Source of the DNA: Bacillota bacterium
Lineage (GTDB): Bacteria > Bacillota > Clostridia > Oscillospirales > Feifaniaceae
Direction of reading: 5' to 3'
NCBI GenBank assembly: GCA_030705925.1
Contig: JAUZPM010000001.1
Location: forward strand, 1 to 64,000
DNA length: 64,000 nt
The notes under the pieces were generated by a model. It was not told the DNA's origin, did not search any database, and saw only the letters and a list, made by a program, of their open reading frames with translations. The position numbers were made by a program, and so were the translations under genes. Every line of letters starts with the position of its first letter. The first letter of the stretch is position 1. Positions 37,729 to 46,662 of the stretch are shown piece after piece.

Positions 37729-40359
37729 TTATATTAGCACTGGCATCATAAATGATTTAACTTTTGTCGCTCCTCTGTCAAGCAATAATTTCTGAAGCGG
37801 TTCTAATTTTTCATAATAACAAACGATTAAGTCGTTTTTATTAGCATCATCAAGCGCTTGTTTAAGAGCGTCAACTTCGCCTTCTATAATTATTACATTA
37901 TCTTTTGAATATCCGATTTCGATTATGGAATCATAGAATATTTTTGCAACTTCGCCATTTTGTCTGCCTCTTAAATCAAGATCTTCCTTAATATATATTT
38001 TGTCAAAGCACTCGGCACACATTTTCCCAACCTGCTGCATCGCTGAGTTCATACGGTCTCCCGGCATTCCTATTATGCCGATCAAGTTATTGTGATCCAG
38101 TTTTTTACATGTTTTTAATACCTGTTCATAGCCTGCCGGATTGTGTCCATAATCCAGCATTACCCGGACATTATCAAGATCGAACATATTAAATCGTCCT
38201 GAGTTTTCTACGAAGGTATTTAACCCTTTTTTAATTATCTCTACCGGAATTTTAAGTGCATAAAGAGCAGAAACCGCCGTCAATGTGTTTTCAACGTTGC
38301 AATCGATCAAGCCTCCGAGAGTTATCGGAACATTTTGTATATTTGTAACTGCAATTATTTTTTTGCCGTCTTCGATGGTTATATTATTTTTATCCAGATA
38401 AACAAATGTGTAGTTTTTACCTATATATTGCTTTGCATCCTGTTTGTTTTTGGAAAATAAAATTACTTTTGTTTTTACTCTTTCTAATATTTTCGGGGTC
38501 ATTGGATCAGCGGCATTTAAAACAGCGGCACCGTCTTCCTTGATTGCCTCGATAACGAGGGATTTGACAAACGCCAAGTCTTCAATCGTATCAATACCAT
38601 CAAGACCCAGATGGTCTTCTGCAATGTTTGTAATTACTCCGACATCGGCTAAATCATATCCAAGTCCCTCTCTGACTAGCCCCCCTCGTGCAGTCTCTAA
38701 AACTGCTGCATCTATATTTTTATTTGCAAGCAGAGAACGGGCACTTCTTGGTCCGGAATTATCGCCTTTGCAAATACATTTCCGATTTATATAAGTCCCG
38801 CTTGTACTGGTAAGACCGACGGACAATCCTGCAATGGACAAAACATGCTGTATCAACCGCGATACCGTTGTTTTGCCGTTGGTACCTGTTACCGATACAA
38901 TCGGAAACCTTGTCGTATTTTCATCAGGAAATAATAAATTAATTATTTCTTTTGCAACATTACGAGGTTTTCCTTTGCTTGGATACAGATGCATCCTTAT
39001 TCCTGGGGCCGTATTCACCTCAACGACCACTCCGCCTGTTTCAAATATCGATTTTGAAATGTCATCTGTAACTATATCGATACCAGCAATGTCTATTCCG
39101 ATTGCGTTCGCGGCTCGCACCGCGATATCCGCGTTGTCAGGATGGATTATATCGGTACAGTCGATAGCGATGCCGCCAGTGCTTAAGTTTCCGTTCTCCC
39201 TCAAAGCAACAAACTGCGCGTTTTCTGGAACTGAATCAACGGTAAGACCATTTTTCTTAAGAACATTGACCGATACATTGTCTAACTTGATTTTAGTCAG
39301 CGGCTTTTCATGCTGTTCCCCCCTGCTGGGGTCATCATTTACTAATTCGACCAGTTCTGCAACAGTATGCTTCCCGTCCCCGATAACTCCGGCAGGAATC
39401 CGCTCTGCAGCTGCACAAACTTTGTCTCCGACAACAAGGATCCTAAAATCTTTTCCTTTAACGTATTTCTCTACAATGATCCCCTTACTGAATTTACTTG
39501 CTTCACGGAAAGCCGCTTTTATTTCATCTTTGTTTTTTAAGTTTAGATGAACGCCCTTACCTTGGTTCCCGTCAAACGGTTTTACAACTACAGGCATCCC
39601 TATTTTTGATGCTGCGTCTAATGCCGATATTTCTGAGTAAACAACTTTCCCTATTGGAACTGGTATTTGATTTTCACTTAAAATAAACTTTGTAAGCTGT
39701 TTGTTGCAGGAAATATCAGCCGATATGCAGGAAGTCGCGTCTGTAAGTGTAGATTCTACAATTCTGCTATGCCTGCCATATCCTAGTCTAACAAGGCTTT
39801 CATTTCCAATGCGCGTTACCGGTATTCCTCTATTTTTTGCCTCATCTACGATAGCAGAAGTACTAGGTCCGAGTTCCGCGTCTTGAGACACCTTTCTTAA
39901 ATAATATAAAAAATCCTCGATGTCTATTTTTTCATTAGTCAGCAGACAGTTCAAAATATATACGCATGCTTTGCCGCATTCGATACCGCAAACTTCATTC
40001 TGAAACTCATATACAAGATAGTATAACGAAGGTTCTTCAATCACCCTTGTTTTACCGTAGTGAACATCATAACCGACCATATACTGCATTTCAAGCACCA
40101 TATGCTCAAGCACATGGGCAATATAAGTGCCTTCATTAAGCCTGTCAAGAAAACCTCCTTCATAGCCGAGCCCGCAGAAATTTGTCTTAAGGCCGGGCAT
40201 TATTTCAAGAAGCCTTTCATTAAAACCGGGAATTTTATTAGTAGGAATATCATGGTATTTACCAATATCCACAACCATTTTCATAACCGGTCTGTGGCTA
40301 TATATATTTCTTGTATTATAAATAGTAAAATCGCAAATTTCTATTTGTTCAGTCGCCAT
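37729..40359 (-). CDS. cphA: Cyanophycin synthetase
   Basis: 876 aa, the normal CphA1 length. It polymerises Asp and Arg into multi-L-arginyl-poly-L-aspartate with two ATP-dependent active sites. The N-domain (1-160), an ATP-grasp domain (about 215-475; MPVVVKPFDGNQGKGVHLNL, EVNTAPGIRMHLYPS) for Arg or Asp addition, and a Mur-ligase-like domain (about 485-870; VSVTGTNGKTTVSRLI, LDYGHNPAGY) are all intact. Last gene of the iadA-cphB-cphA operon; its start overlaps cphB by 11 nt. Confidence 0.95.
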   Translation of the reverse strand: MATEQIEICDFTIYNTRNIYSHRPVMKMVVDIGKYHDIPTNKIPGFNERLLEIMPGLKTNFCGLGYEGGFLDRLNEGTYIAHVLEHMVLEMQYMVGYDVHYGKTRVIEEPSLYYLVYEFQNEVCGIECGKACVYILNCLLTNEKIDIEDFLYYLRKVSQDAELGPSTSAIVDEAKNRGIPVTRIGNESLVRLGYGRHSRIVESTLTDATSCISADISCNKQLTKFILSENQIPVPIGKVVYSEISALDAASKIGMPVVVKPFDGNQGKGVHLNLKNKDEIKAAFREASKFSKGIIVEKYVKGKDFRILVVGDKVCAAAERIPAGVIGDGKHTVAELVELVNDDPSRGEQHEKPLTKIKLDNVSVNVLKKNGLTVDSVPENAQFVALRENGNLSTGGIAIDCTDIIHPDNADIAVRAANAIGIDIAGIDIVTDDISKSIFETGGVVVEVNTAPGIRMHLYPSKGKPRNVAKEIINLLFPDENTTRFPIVSVTGTNGKTTVSRLIQHVLSIAGLSVGLTSTSGTYINRKCICKGDNSGPRSARSLLANKNIDAAVLETARGGLVREGLGYDLADVGVITNIAEDHLGLDGIDTIEDLAFVKSLVIEAIKEDGAAVLNAADPMTPKILERVKTKVILFSKNKQDAKQYIGKNYTFVYLDKNNITIEDGKKIIAVTNIQNVPITLGGLIDCNVENTLTAVSALYALKIPVEIIKKGLNTFVENSGRFNMFDLDNVRVMLDYGHNPAGYEQVLKTCKKLDHNNLIGIIGMPGDRMNSAMQQVGKMCAECFDKIYIKEDLDLRGRQNGEVAKIFYDSIIEIGYSKDNVIIIEGEVDALKQALDDANKNDLIVCYYEKLEPLQKLLLDRGATKVKSFMMPVLI

Positions 40360-41164
40360 TTTTTAATCGCAAAACCTTTCTATTATTAAGATCAAATCCA
40401 AACCCCTGCGGAAGTACATGAACCGTAACACCCATAATTGCAAGGATTTCATCTTGTTTAAGTTCAGAAACATTAGAACATTGAATTGATTTTCCGTCTA
40501 TTATTGTAACTGCATTTGAACCGATTATTTCAAAATGCATATCAGGAAAAAGTTTAATTGACGTATCTTCATCAATACCAATTCCGATTACATCAGGATT
40601 TTCAGCAACTCCGCACAAAAGCCTGCCAAACCTTCCCCGCTGGTCAAAATGCTGATCTATTATAACGCCGCCTATAAGCCCAAGCCCCGGGGCCATTTTA
40701 AGCGTGCATTTTCTTGCCGGCTCATTGTCGTTTCCCTGAACAATCATAGTGGAACTCATAACTGAAGCTCCCGCGCTTGTCCCCATTATGATTCCTTCAT
40801 TTTCATATATTTTTTTGAGCTCCGTCCAGGCAAGCGTGCCACCTAAAATACTCGTTATTCTAAGCTGATCACCGCCCGTCATAAATACGCATTTTGAATT
40901 TCTAAGTTTTTCACAATATTCTTCACTGTCTGCGTCATCACGTGAATTAATATTTAAAATCTGAATATTTTTAACGCCCAGCCTTTGAAAAACCTCATGA
41001 TAATTTTGACCTGTTTCTTTAGGCTTTTCAGTTGCAGTTGTTAAAACCGTCAACACATCATTTTCTGAAAGCATAGAGGGCGCTTGTTTTAATATTACGC
41101 TGTCTCCCTTTTTATCTTCAGCACCACCAATAATAACAAGATAGCCTCTCGTTTTTTCCTCCAT
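40349..41164 (-). CDS. cphB: Cyanophycinase
   Basis: 271 aa, S51-type serine exopeptidase. It cuts cyanophycin to beta-Asp-Arg dipeptides. The nucleophile Ser is in GTSAGASVMSS (about residue 132), a conserved GGDQLRI precedes it, and DQHFDQRGRFGRL supplies the His of the active site. It starts 3 nt after iadA and overlaps cphA, so synthesis and breakdown are co-expressed or controlled after transcription. Confidence 0.95.
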   Translation of the reverse strand: MEEKTRGYLVIIGGAEDKKGDSVILKQAPSMLSENDVLTVLTTATEKPKETGQNYHEVFQRLGVKNIQILNINSRDDADSEEYCEKLRNSKCVFMTGGDQLRITSILGGTLAWTELKKIYENEGIIMGTSAGASVMSSTMIVQGNDNEPARKCTLKMAPGLGLIGGVIIDQHFDQRGRFGRLLCGVAENPDVIGIGIDEDTSIKLFPDMHFEIIGSNAVTIIDGKSIQCSNVSELKQDEILAIMGVTVHVLPQGFGFDLNNRKVLRLKNGD

Positions 41165-41167
41165 TTA

Positions 41168-42292
41168 CTATCCTCCCGAAATACTTTCTGTCACACAGCC
41201 ATTCTCAATTAATAATTTACCCATACTGAATAGCATTTTAACATTAAAATTGCTGTCAATAATAAGGATATCAGCGTCGCTGTTTTCTTTAAGTACGCCT
41301 TTTCTAGGATAAAGCTTTAAAATTTTGGCAACATTTTCAGTTGAAACAGCAAATATTTCAGGATTTATTTTTTTGTTAACAACACAATCTTTTAAATCAT
41401 CAAATAAAACATTTATTTTCGCCGCAACACCCTGAGGCGACCCTCCGTTGGCATCAGAACTAACTGTAACTCTTGAGATATCAACATTTTGATCTATTAA
41501 TGTCTTTATTGCCTCTGGCACAGGTATACCCACTTTTTCGCCGGCAGTAAGATCGATATTGCCGCCTGACCTGCAATACTCTATTGCCTCACGGAATAAT
41601 TCAGGGTTTCTGTTTACGTGCGTTGGAACAAACATTTCAATCGGAAGATCAGAATTATTTAAAATATCCTTTAAAATTTTCAAACCGCTCTTTCCGTCTC
41701 CAACGTGCAGATGTACTACCCCCGCCTTGCCGCCAATCATTCCTCCTAGGTGTGTTTGAGATGACAGTTCAAGCATTTTATTCAAATCCTGCTGAGACGA
41801 GCGATGGTCGGAAATAGCTATTTCCCCTGCCCCCAAAACTTTATCTATAAAGATCAAATCTTTTGCGATATTACCCGTTAAAGTTACTGCAGGAACTTCA
41901 TAGCTGCCGGAATAAATGAATGTCGTAATTCCCTCAAGCTCCAGAGCTTTCGCTTTGGCATACAAAACCTCAAGGCTTCGTGTATATCCGTCAGCTCCAA
42001 GAAGTCCAACGACTGTCGTAACACCGGTCATTAATATTTCACCAATATCTATCTCTTTAATCCTGGTGCCAAACCCCTGTTCACCGCCGCCTCCTGTAAT
42101 ATGAACATGCTGGTCTATAAGCCCGGGGAAAGCGGTTAATCCTTCGCAGTCTATAATCCTGTCGCAAATATTTATTTCACATTTATCTTGGGCAGGTAAA
42201 ATTTTATAAATTTTATCAAATGATATTAAAAAATTCTTTTTGCCTGCATACTTAGGATAGTAACACTCTATATTTTTTAGTAAGGTAAACAT
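41168..42292 (-). CDS. iadA: Isoaspartyl dipeptidase (beta-aspartyl peptidase)
   Basis: 374 aa, M38 amidohydrolase. It hydrolyses beta-aspartyl dipeptides, here most likely the beta-Asp-Arg released by cyanophycinase. The metal site HVH is in IDQHVHITGGGGE (about 60-72), and ISDHRSSQ, VVHLHVGDG, VPTHVNRN and VSSDANGG match the IadA subgroup. Its promoter region contains a 20-bp palindrome (42327-42346). First gene of the cyanophycin operon. Confidence 0.93.
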   Translation of the reverse strand: MFTLLKNIECYYPKYAGKKNFLISFDKIYKILPAQDKCEINICDRIIDCEGLTAFPGLIDQHVHITGGGGEQGFGTRIKEIDIGEILMTGVTTVVGLLGADGYTRSLEVLYAKAKALELEGITTFIYSGSYEVPAVTLTGNIAKDLIFIDKVLGAGEIAISDHRSSQQDLNKMLELSSQTHLGGMIGGKAGVVHLHVGDGKSGLKILKDILNNSDLPIEMFVPTHVNRNPELFREAIEYCRSGGNIDLTAGEKVGIPVPEAIKTLIDQNVDISRVTVSSDANGGSPQGVAAKINVLFDDLKDCVVNKKINPEIFAVSTENVAKILKLYPRKGVLKENSDADILIIDSNFNVKMLFSMGKLLIENGCVTESISGG

Positions 42293-42326
42293 AAATACTT
42301 CCTGTAGTTAAAATTAATAAAACTAT

Positions 42327-42346
42327 TTTAAGTATTAATACTTAAA
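42327..42346. promoter_or_regulatory. 20-bp perfect palindrome upstream of iadA-cphBA
   Basis: TTTAAGTATT (42327-42336) is followed directly by its reverse complement AATACTTAAA (42337-42346). It lies 35 nt upstream of the iadA ATG and 53 nt upstream of the lemA promoter. It looks like an operator for a dimeric regulator. Confidence 0.5.
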
Positions 42347-42398
42347 TTATGCTTTTTTTAAATTTAAACTACTGCAAAAACTATTTACAAAGAAAAAT

Positions 42399-42427
42399 TT
42401 GAATATATAATTTTTATATGTTATAAT
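42399..42427 (+). promoter_or_regulatory. lemA promoter
   Basis: TTGAAT (42399-42404), 17-nt spacer ending TGT, TATAAT (42422-42427). The leader from there to the ATG contains two small hairpins (CGCAT/ATGCG and TCAAG/CTTGA). Confidence 0.65.
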
Positions 42428-42506
42428 CTTAGATATTTTACTAAAATTCGGCTTTTCGCATGCCGTAAATGCGATACTCAAGCTTATAACTTGAAGCGGA
42501 GTCTAT

Positions 42507-43070
42507 ATGAAAAGTAAAACAAAAGTATTGATCGCGGTTATTGCTGTAATTGTACTTATAGTTGTAATTTTCGCCGGGGAATATAATAGTATGGTAAGCC
42601 AGAAAACAAATGTTGAAAATTCGTTTTCAAATATCAGCGTTCAGCTTCAAAGACGTGCTGATTTAATCCCTAATTTAGTTAACACTGTTAAAGGCTATGC
42701 GGCTCACGAAACATCAGCAATTAATTCGGTAACCTCTGCACGGGCTAAACTTGCCGGTGCTAAGACTGTCCAGGATATGGATAACGCTGACAATGAGCTT
42801 TCCGGTGCCCTGTCCAGACTTTTAGTCGTAGTTGAAAATTATCCTAATTTAAAAGCTGACACGCAGTTTACTTCTTTGATGGATGAACTTTCAGGAACAG
42901 AAAACAGGATAAGCGTTGCAAGAAAAGATTATAATAATGCAGCTACAAATTATAATAGATCAATACGTTCATTTCCAAAAAACATCTTCGCCGGGATGTT
43001 CGGTTTTAAAGAAGTCGCATATTTTCAGGCGAACGGCAATGCTAACACAGTGCCCAACGTGCAGTTTTAA
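42507..43070 (+). CDS. lemA: LemA family protein
   Basis: 187 aa. An N-terminal membrane anchor (about 7-25) is followed by the LemA helical bundle: YNSMVSQKTNVENSFSNISVQLQRRADLIPNLVNTVKGYAAHE and ENYPNLKADTQF are near-consensus. Function is not settled; lemA is commonly next to TPM/YgcG genes, as here, and linked to membrane-protein quality control in some bacteria. The TPM gene follows after 13 nt. Confidence 0.94.
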   Translation: MKSKTKVLIAVIAVIVLIVVIFAGEYNSMVSQKTNVENSFSNISVQLQRRADLIPNLVNTVKGYAAHETSAINSVTSARAKLAGAKTVQDMDNADNELSGALSRLLVVVENYPNLKADTQFTSLMDELSGTENRISVARKDYNNAATNYNRSIRSFPKNIFAGMFGFKEVAYFQANGNANTVPNVQF

Positions 43071-43083
43071 GGACTGGTGATTC

Positions 43084-43842
43084 TTGAAAAAAATAATAGC
43101 TTGTTTAACAGCAGTTTTAATATTCAGTTGTAACGTTTTTGCTGCAGTGCCGTCTCATACCTATGAATTTTATGTAAATGACTTTGCAAATGTATTAAGC
43201 AGTGAAACCAAAAATTATATAGTAGATACAGGCAGCAAAACCTTTCAAGACAGCGGCCTACAGATTGTAGTTACAACTGTAAAAAGTCTAGAAGGTGCGG
43301 ATATAGACAGTTATTCCCTTGACATGCTAAGATCATGGGGAATAGGCTCAAAAGGCAAGGATAACGGCATTCTTATTCTTTTTTCCCTTGAAGACAGAAA
43401 AATTAAAGTTGAAGTCGGATATGGCCTTGAAGGAGTTCTCAATGATGCAAAAGTCGGCAGATTACTCGATAATTATGCAATTGCATCATTTAAAGCTAAT
43501 GACTATGATTCTGGCATACTAAATCTTTATAATGCTATATTAAAAGAACTTGGAGTTGACGCCGGGAAACTGCCAAAAACAAAAAATGAAAAAAATGCAT
43601 TCCCCGGATCATTAGTTACAATTATAGGACTGCTTATACTCTTAAGTATTGTAAGAGGCGGCAGAGGGGGCGGCTTTTTCGGTCCGTTCTGGTGGGGCGG
43701 CTTTGGCGGCGGTTTCAGAGGAGGCGGTTTCGGCGGTGGCGGCTTTGGTGGAGGCGGCTTCGGCGGCGGCGGCTTCGGCGGCGGTGGCTTCAGCGGCGGT
43801 GGCGGCAGTGGCGGCGGCGGCGGAGCCTCAAGAGGATTTTAA
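43084..43842 (+). CDS. TPM domain (YgcG-like) membrane protein with Gly-rich tail
   Basis: 252 aa. Signal peptide (1-20), then a TPM domain (about 25-150; YVNDFANVLSSETKNYI, SWGIGSKGKDNGILILFSLEDRKIKVEVGYGLEG). A membrane helix (about 177-192) and a Gly/Phe-rich tail follow. TTG start at 43084 after AAGGACTGGTG. It forms a pair with lemA. The function of TPM proteins is unclear; some have acid phosphatase activity or aid photosystem repair in plants. Confidence 0.88.
   Translation: MKKIIACLTAVLIFSCNVFAAVPSHTYEFYVNDFANVLSSETKNYIVDTGSKTFQDSGLQIVVTTVKSLEGADIDSYSLDMLRSWGIGSKGKDNGILILFSLEDRKIKVEVGYGLEGVLNDAKVGRLLDNYAIASFKANDYDSGILNLYNAILKELGVDAGKLPKTKNEKNAFPGSLVTIIGLLILLSIVRGGRGGGFFGPFWWGGFGGGFRGGGFGGGGFGGGGFGGGGFGGGGFSGGGGSGGGGGASRGF
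43663..43836 (+). repeat. GGC/GGN glycine-codon repeat tract
   Basis: An in-frame tandem tract of GGCTTCGGCGGC-like units encodes GGGGFGGGGFGGG. It is much richer in GC than its surroundings and could expand or contract by slippage, changing only the length of the tail. Confidence 0.8.
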
Positions 43843-43850
43843 AGAAATTA

Positions 43851-43886
43851 AAACGGACTGTCTTATTCGACAGTCCGTTACTTTTT
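43851..43886. terminator. Bidirectional terminator
   Basis: AACGGACTGTC (43852-43862) pairs with GACAGTCCGTT (43869-43879), then ACTTTTT. It lies between the convergent TPM and thiN genes. Confidence 0.85.
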
Positions 43887-43891
43887 GCTCT

Positions 43892-44515
43892 TTATTCTTT
43901 TGAAATTATTATTAAAAGTTTTCCGGTTTTATTACTTATAACAGCCTTATCATTGGTGAACTCATTGCTTACCCCTATCGGAAACGTATTCTCTAATGTA
44001 AAGTCGGAAAGAGGATATTTTAATCCGGTAGATGTGACACCTGTACACTTATCCGAAAACGAAAAAAGTGATAATTTACAGCCCTCGGTTTTATTTACGG
44101 TTATTTTGCTTCCCTCTATCATAGTGATTATATTTTCAGAGTCTGTCATATAAGCCTGCATTTTCTTTTCGCATAAGAACGCCAGTGTCTGCAAGTTTGC
44201 ATAGGTATGGTCAAATCTCCCTCCTATGCCTCCTATAATAGTAAAGTCGCTGAAACCCTTCTCGATTCCATATTTGATACAAAGAAGCGTATCGGTATCG
44301 TCTTTCTCAGCCGGAACCTTTATAACCGTTATATCATCCGGCATTTCGCCAAAATATGAATCAAAATCACCAATTAAAACATTTGGCACAATGTTCTCAG
44401 CTTCGGCAAGCTCATATCCGCCGTCAGCGCAAATTATAAAATCATCATTTTTAATATCAATCACATCTCGAATTTTACCTATTATATACGACGTGATTAT
44501 AATGCATCTGCTCAA
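43892..44515 (-). CDS. thiN: Thiamine pyrophosphokinase
   Basis: 207 aa. It pyrophosphorylates thiamine to thiamine diphosphate. Family motifs are FIICADGGYELAE, VLIGDFDSY, PAEKDDTDTLLCIKYGIEKG and IGGIGGRFDHTYANL. It is the last gene of the thi operon, overlapping the HAD gene by 4 nt. ThiN uses free thiamine, not thiamine monophosphate, which requires a phosphatase step in this pathway. Confidence 0.95.
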   Translation of the reverse strand: MSRCIIITSYIIGKIRDVIDIKNDDFIICADGGYELAEAENIVPNVLIGDFDSYFGEMPDDITVIKVPAEKDDTDTLLCIKYGIEKGFSDFTIIGGIGGRFDHTYANLQTLAFLCEKKMQAYMTDSENIITMIEGSKITVNKTEGCKLSLFSFSDKCTGVTSTGLKYPLSDFTLENTFPIGVSNEFTNDKAVISNKTGKLLIIISKE

Positions 44516-45165
44516 AATTTACCTCTTAAACATTCACCAAAATTAAGAATATAGCCATCCGCAATCTTGATTATAGCATCTTTTTCATGTTCTGAATACT
44601 TGTCATATACACCATATGCCTTTATCCCGGCAATTTTCATTCCCTTTATTGCAGAACAAACATCATCAAATCCTATACAGTTTTGGGGAGAAACTCCGAG
44701 TTTTCGGCATGCATATAAATATAAATCAGGGCAATTCTTCTCTCTTTTAATATCATCTGTTGAGGTAAATACGTCAAACATATCATAAATACCATTGTTT
44801 TTAAGCACTGGCTCATACAAGTTTTGGGAAAGAGCAGTTGTCACCGCAAGCTTTATACCATTCCCTTTTAAATAGGCTAAAAATTCTTTAGCATAAGGCT
44901 TGAGTTTAATGTTATGCCCATATTCATAAATAGCCATACCGTTCCACTCGTCTATTATTTCAGCCGGGCTTTCGGTAAAGTTAAATAATTCGATTGAATA
45001 CTCTGCCGCCCTTTGAAAGCTAAGCCCCGCAAGTTCCGCCGCATAATTTTTTGGGACTTTTTGCCCTCTCTTAGCTAAAAAATCGATATCGATCTTTTCC
45101 CATACGCCCATAGAATCGATAACTGTGCCGTCAAGATCGAATAACGCTGCCTTAAAATCAGGCAT
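44512..45165 (-). CDS. HAD-family phosphatase, candidate thiamine monophosphate phosphatase
   Basis: 217 aa, HAD subfamily IA. The nucleophile motif is [10 protein letters not shown] (about residues 8-17), motif II is TTALS near 112, and motif IV is [11 protein letters not shown] near 165. It resembles phosphoglycolate-phosphatase-like enzymes, whose specificity cannot be read directly. It overlaps thiE by 8 nt and thiN by 4 nt, so it is embedded between the gene that makes thiamine monophosphate and the gene that needs thiamine. Assignment as TMP phosphatase is inferred from context. Confidence 0.8.
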   Translation of the reverse strand: MPDFKAALFDLDGTVIDSMGVWEKIDIDFLAKRGQKVPKNYAAELAGLSFQRAAEYSIELFNFTESPAEIIDEWNGMAIYEYGHNIKLKPYAKEFLAYLKGNGIKLAVTTALSQNLYEPVLKNNGIYDMFDVFTSTDDIKREKNCPDLYLYACRKLGVSPQNCIGFDDVCSAIKGMKIAGIKAYGVYDKYSEHEKDAIIKIADGYILNFGECLRGKF

Positions 45166-45811
45166 TTCCCGACTCCTTTGTTTTCAAAAATAGATTTTTT
45201 AAACTTGCCGATGCTGCTGTAATATCATTACTTGCTATTATAGCAGAAACAACGGCTACTCCGTCAATATCCGTTCCATTAAACATAGGTATGGTTCTTT
45301 CATTAATTCCGCCAATCACAACAAGCGGAATCGCGACGGCCTTTCTTATTTTGTTAAGTTCATCGATTGTTACAATGCTGGCGTCCGTCTTTGTGCCTGT
45401 CTTAAACATCGCGCCAATGCCAAGATAATCGGCTCCATCCATTTGAGCATTTAATGCTTCATTTAGACTTGAGGCAGAAACGCCAAGGATTTTATCTGCG
45501 CCAATTATTTTTCTAACGGATTTTGCGGGAAGATCACCCTGACCTATATGTATGCCGGCGGCATCCATAGCAAGCGCAATATCAACTCTGTCGTTTATAA
45601 TAAGCGGAACATTGAAATGATCCGTAACACGCTTTATATTCATTGCAATATCATAAAATTCTCTCGATGAAGCATCTTTCTCGCGCAGCTGTACAACGGT
45701 GCAGCCGCCCTTTATAGAATTTTCAACAGCCTCTTCAAGCGTGGCGGTACTCATTAAGCCACGGTCCGTTACAAGATAAAGAGTATAATCTACATCTGCT
45801 TTATTAATCAT
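45158..45811 (-). CDS. thiE: Thiamine-phosphate synthase
   Basis: 217 aa. It joins HMP-diphosphate and thiazole phosphate to thiamine monophosphate. TIM-barrel motifs are intact: [61 protein letters not shown] and VVIGGINE. It starts 14 nt after thiM and overlaps the HAD gene. Confidence 0.96.
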   Translation of the reverse strand: MINKADVDYTLYLVTDRGLMSTATLEEAVENSIKGGCTVVQLREKDASSREFYDIAMNIKRVTDHFNVPLIINDRVDIALAMDAAGIHIGQGDLPAKSVRKIIGADKILGVSASSLNEALNAQMDGADYLGIGAMFKTGTKTDASIVTIDELNKIRKAVAIPLVVIGGINERTIPMFNGTDIDGVAVVSAIIASNDITAASASLKNLFLKTKESGNA

Positions 45812-45825
45812 TTTAAATCCTTTGC

Positions 45826-46662
45826 TTATATTTCATCAATTTTCGATCTTGATTCAAAATATCTCGAGTCAAGTTTGCTTATGCTGTCAATAAGCGCCGT
45901 CCTAAAACTGCTTGTTCCCATATCTCCGGCTTTTTCAAAGGCGGTCTCTCCTGCTATACCCATTGATGATATGCCTGAAACCGCGCCTAAGAAATAATCC
46001 CTTGTGGCTCCGCAAAAAGAACCGATAAGAGATGTGCACATACAGCCAGTCCCCGTTACGGAGGAAAGCATTGGATGGCCGTTTTTTATGCTTACTGTTC
46101 TAATACCATCAGATACATAATCAACAGCGCCGGTAATAGCGACAACGCATTTAAGTTTTTCTGCAAGTTCTTCTGCAACTTGGATGCCGCTTTCTGTTCC
46201 TTTCACATCGGCTTCAGATGCGTCAACACCTCTTGTGCTTGCGTGGAGTCCACTGATAAAACGTATCTCAGACATATTCCCGCGTATAACGCTGAATTTT
46301 ATTTCACTAATTAGCTTGTTAACAGTATCATTTCTAAGCGGCGAAGCACCAGCTCCGACTGGATCAAGCACAACAGGGATCTTTAATTCATTTGCCTTTT
46401 TGCCGGCTGCGATCATCGAATTTATCGTACGGCTGTTAAGCGTTCCGATATTTATAACCAAAACTGAGGAAATAGAAACGATATCTTCCACCTCTCCTAT
46501 ATCGTCAGCCATAATTGGCGATGCTCCGATGGCAAGCACAATGTTGGCGCAGTCGTTCACTGTAACATAATTAGTAATATGGTGAACTAACGGTTTTTTA
46601 CTGCGCACCTCACTAATGAGTTCAGCACATTTTAAAGTAGTATTATTTCCCACTTTGTTCAC
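45826..46662 (-). CDS. thiM: Hydroxyethylthiazole kinase
   Basis: 278 aa. It phosphorylates the thiazole alcohol to feed ThiE, a salvage reaction. Recognisable blocks are [49 protein letters not shown] and the anion-hole [15 protein letters not shown]. It overlaps thiC by 20 nt. No thiazole-synthesis genes (thiG, thiS, thiH) are in this operon. Confidence 0.96.
   Translation of the reverse strand: MNKVGNNTTLKCAELISEVRSKKPLVHHITNYVTVNDCANIVLAIGASPIMADDIGEVEDIVSISSVLVINIGTLNSRTINSMIAAGKKANELKIPVVLDPVGAGASPLRNDTVNKLISEIKFSVIRGNMSEIRFISGLHASTRGVDASEADVKGTESGIQVAEELAEKLKCVVAITGAVDYVSDGIRTVSIKNGHPMLSSVTGTGCMCTSLIGSFCGATRDYFLGAVSGISSMGIAGETAFEKAGDMGTSSFRTALIDSISKLDSRYFESRSKIDEI

Noticed and set aside
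38444-39550. Long plus-strand frames opposite cphA
   Set aside because: Shadow frames of a well-conserved enzyme; no ribosome sites and no family resemblance.
43692-44153. Arg-rich and Ala-rich frames over the Gly-codon tract
   Set aside because: Alternative readings of the GGC repeat that encodes the Gly-rich tail of the TPM protein.
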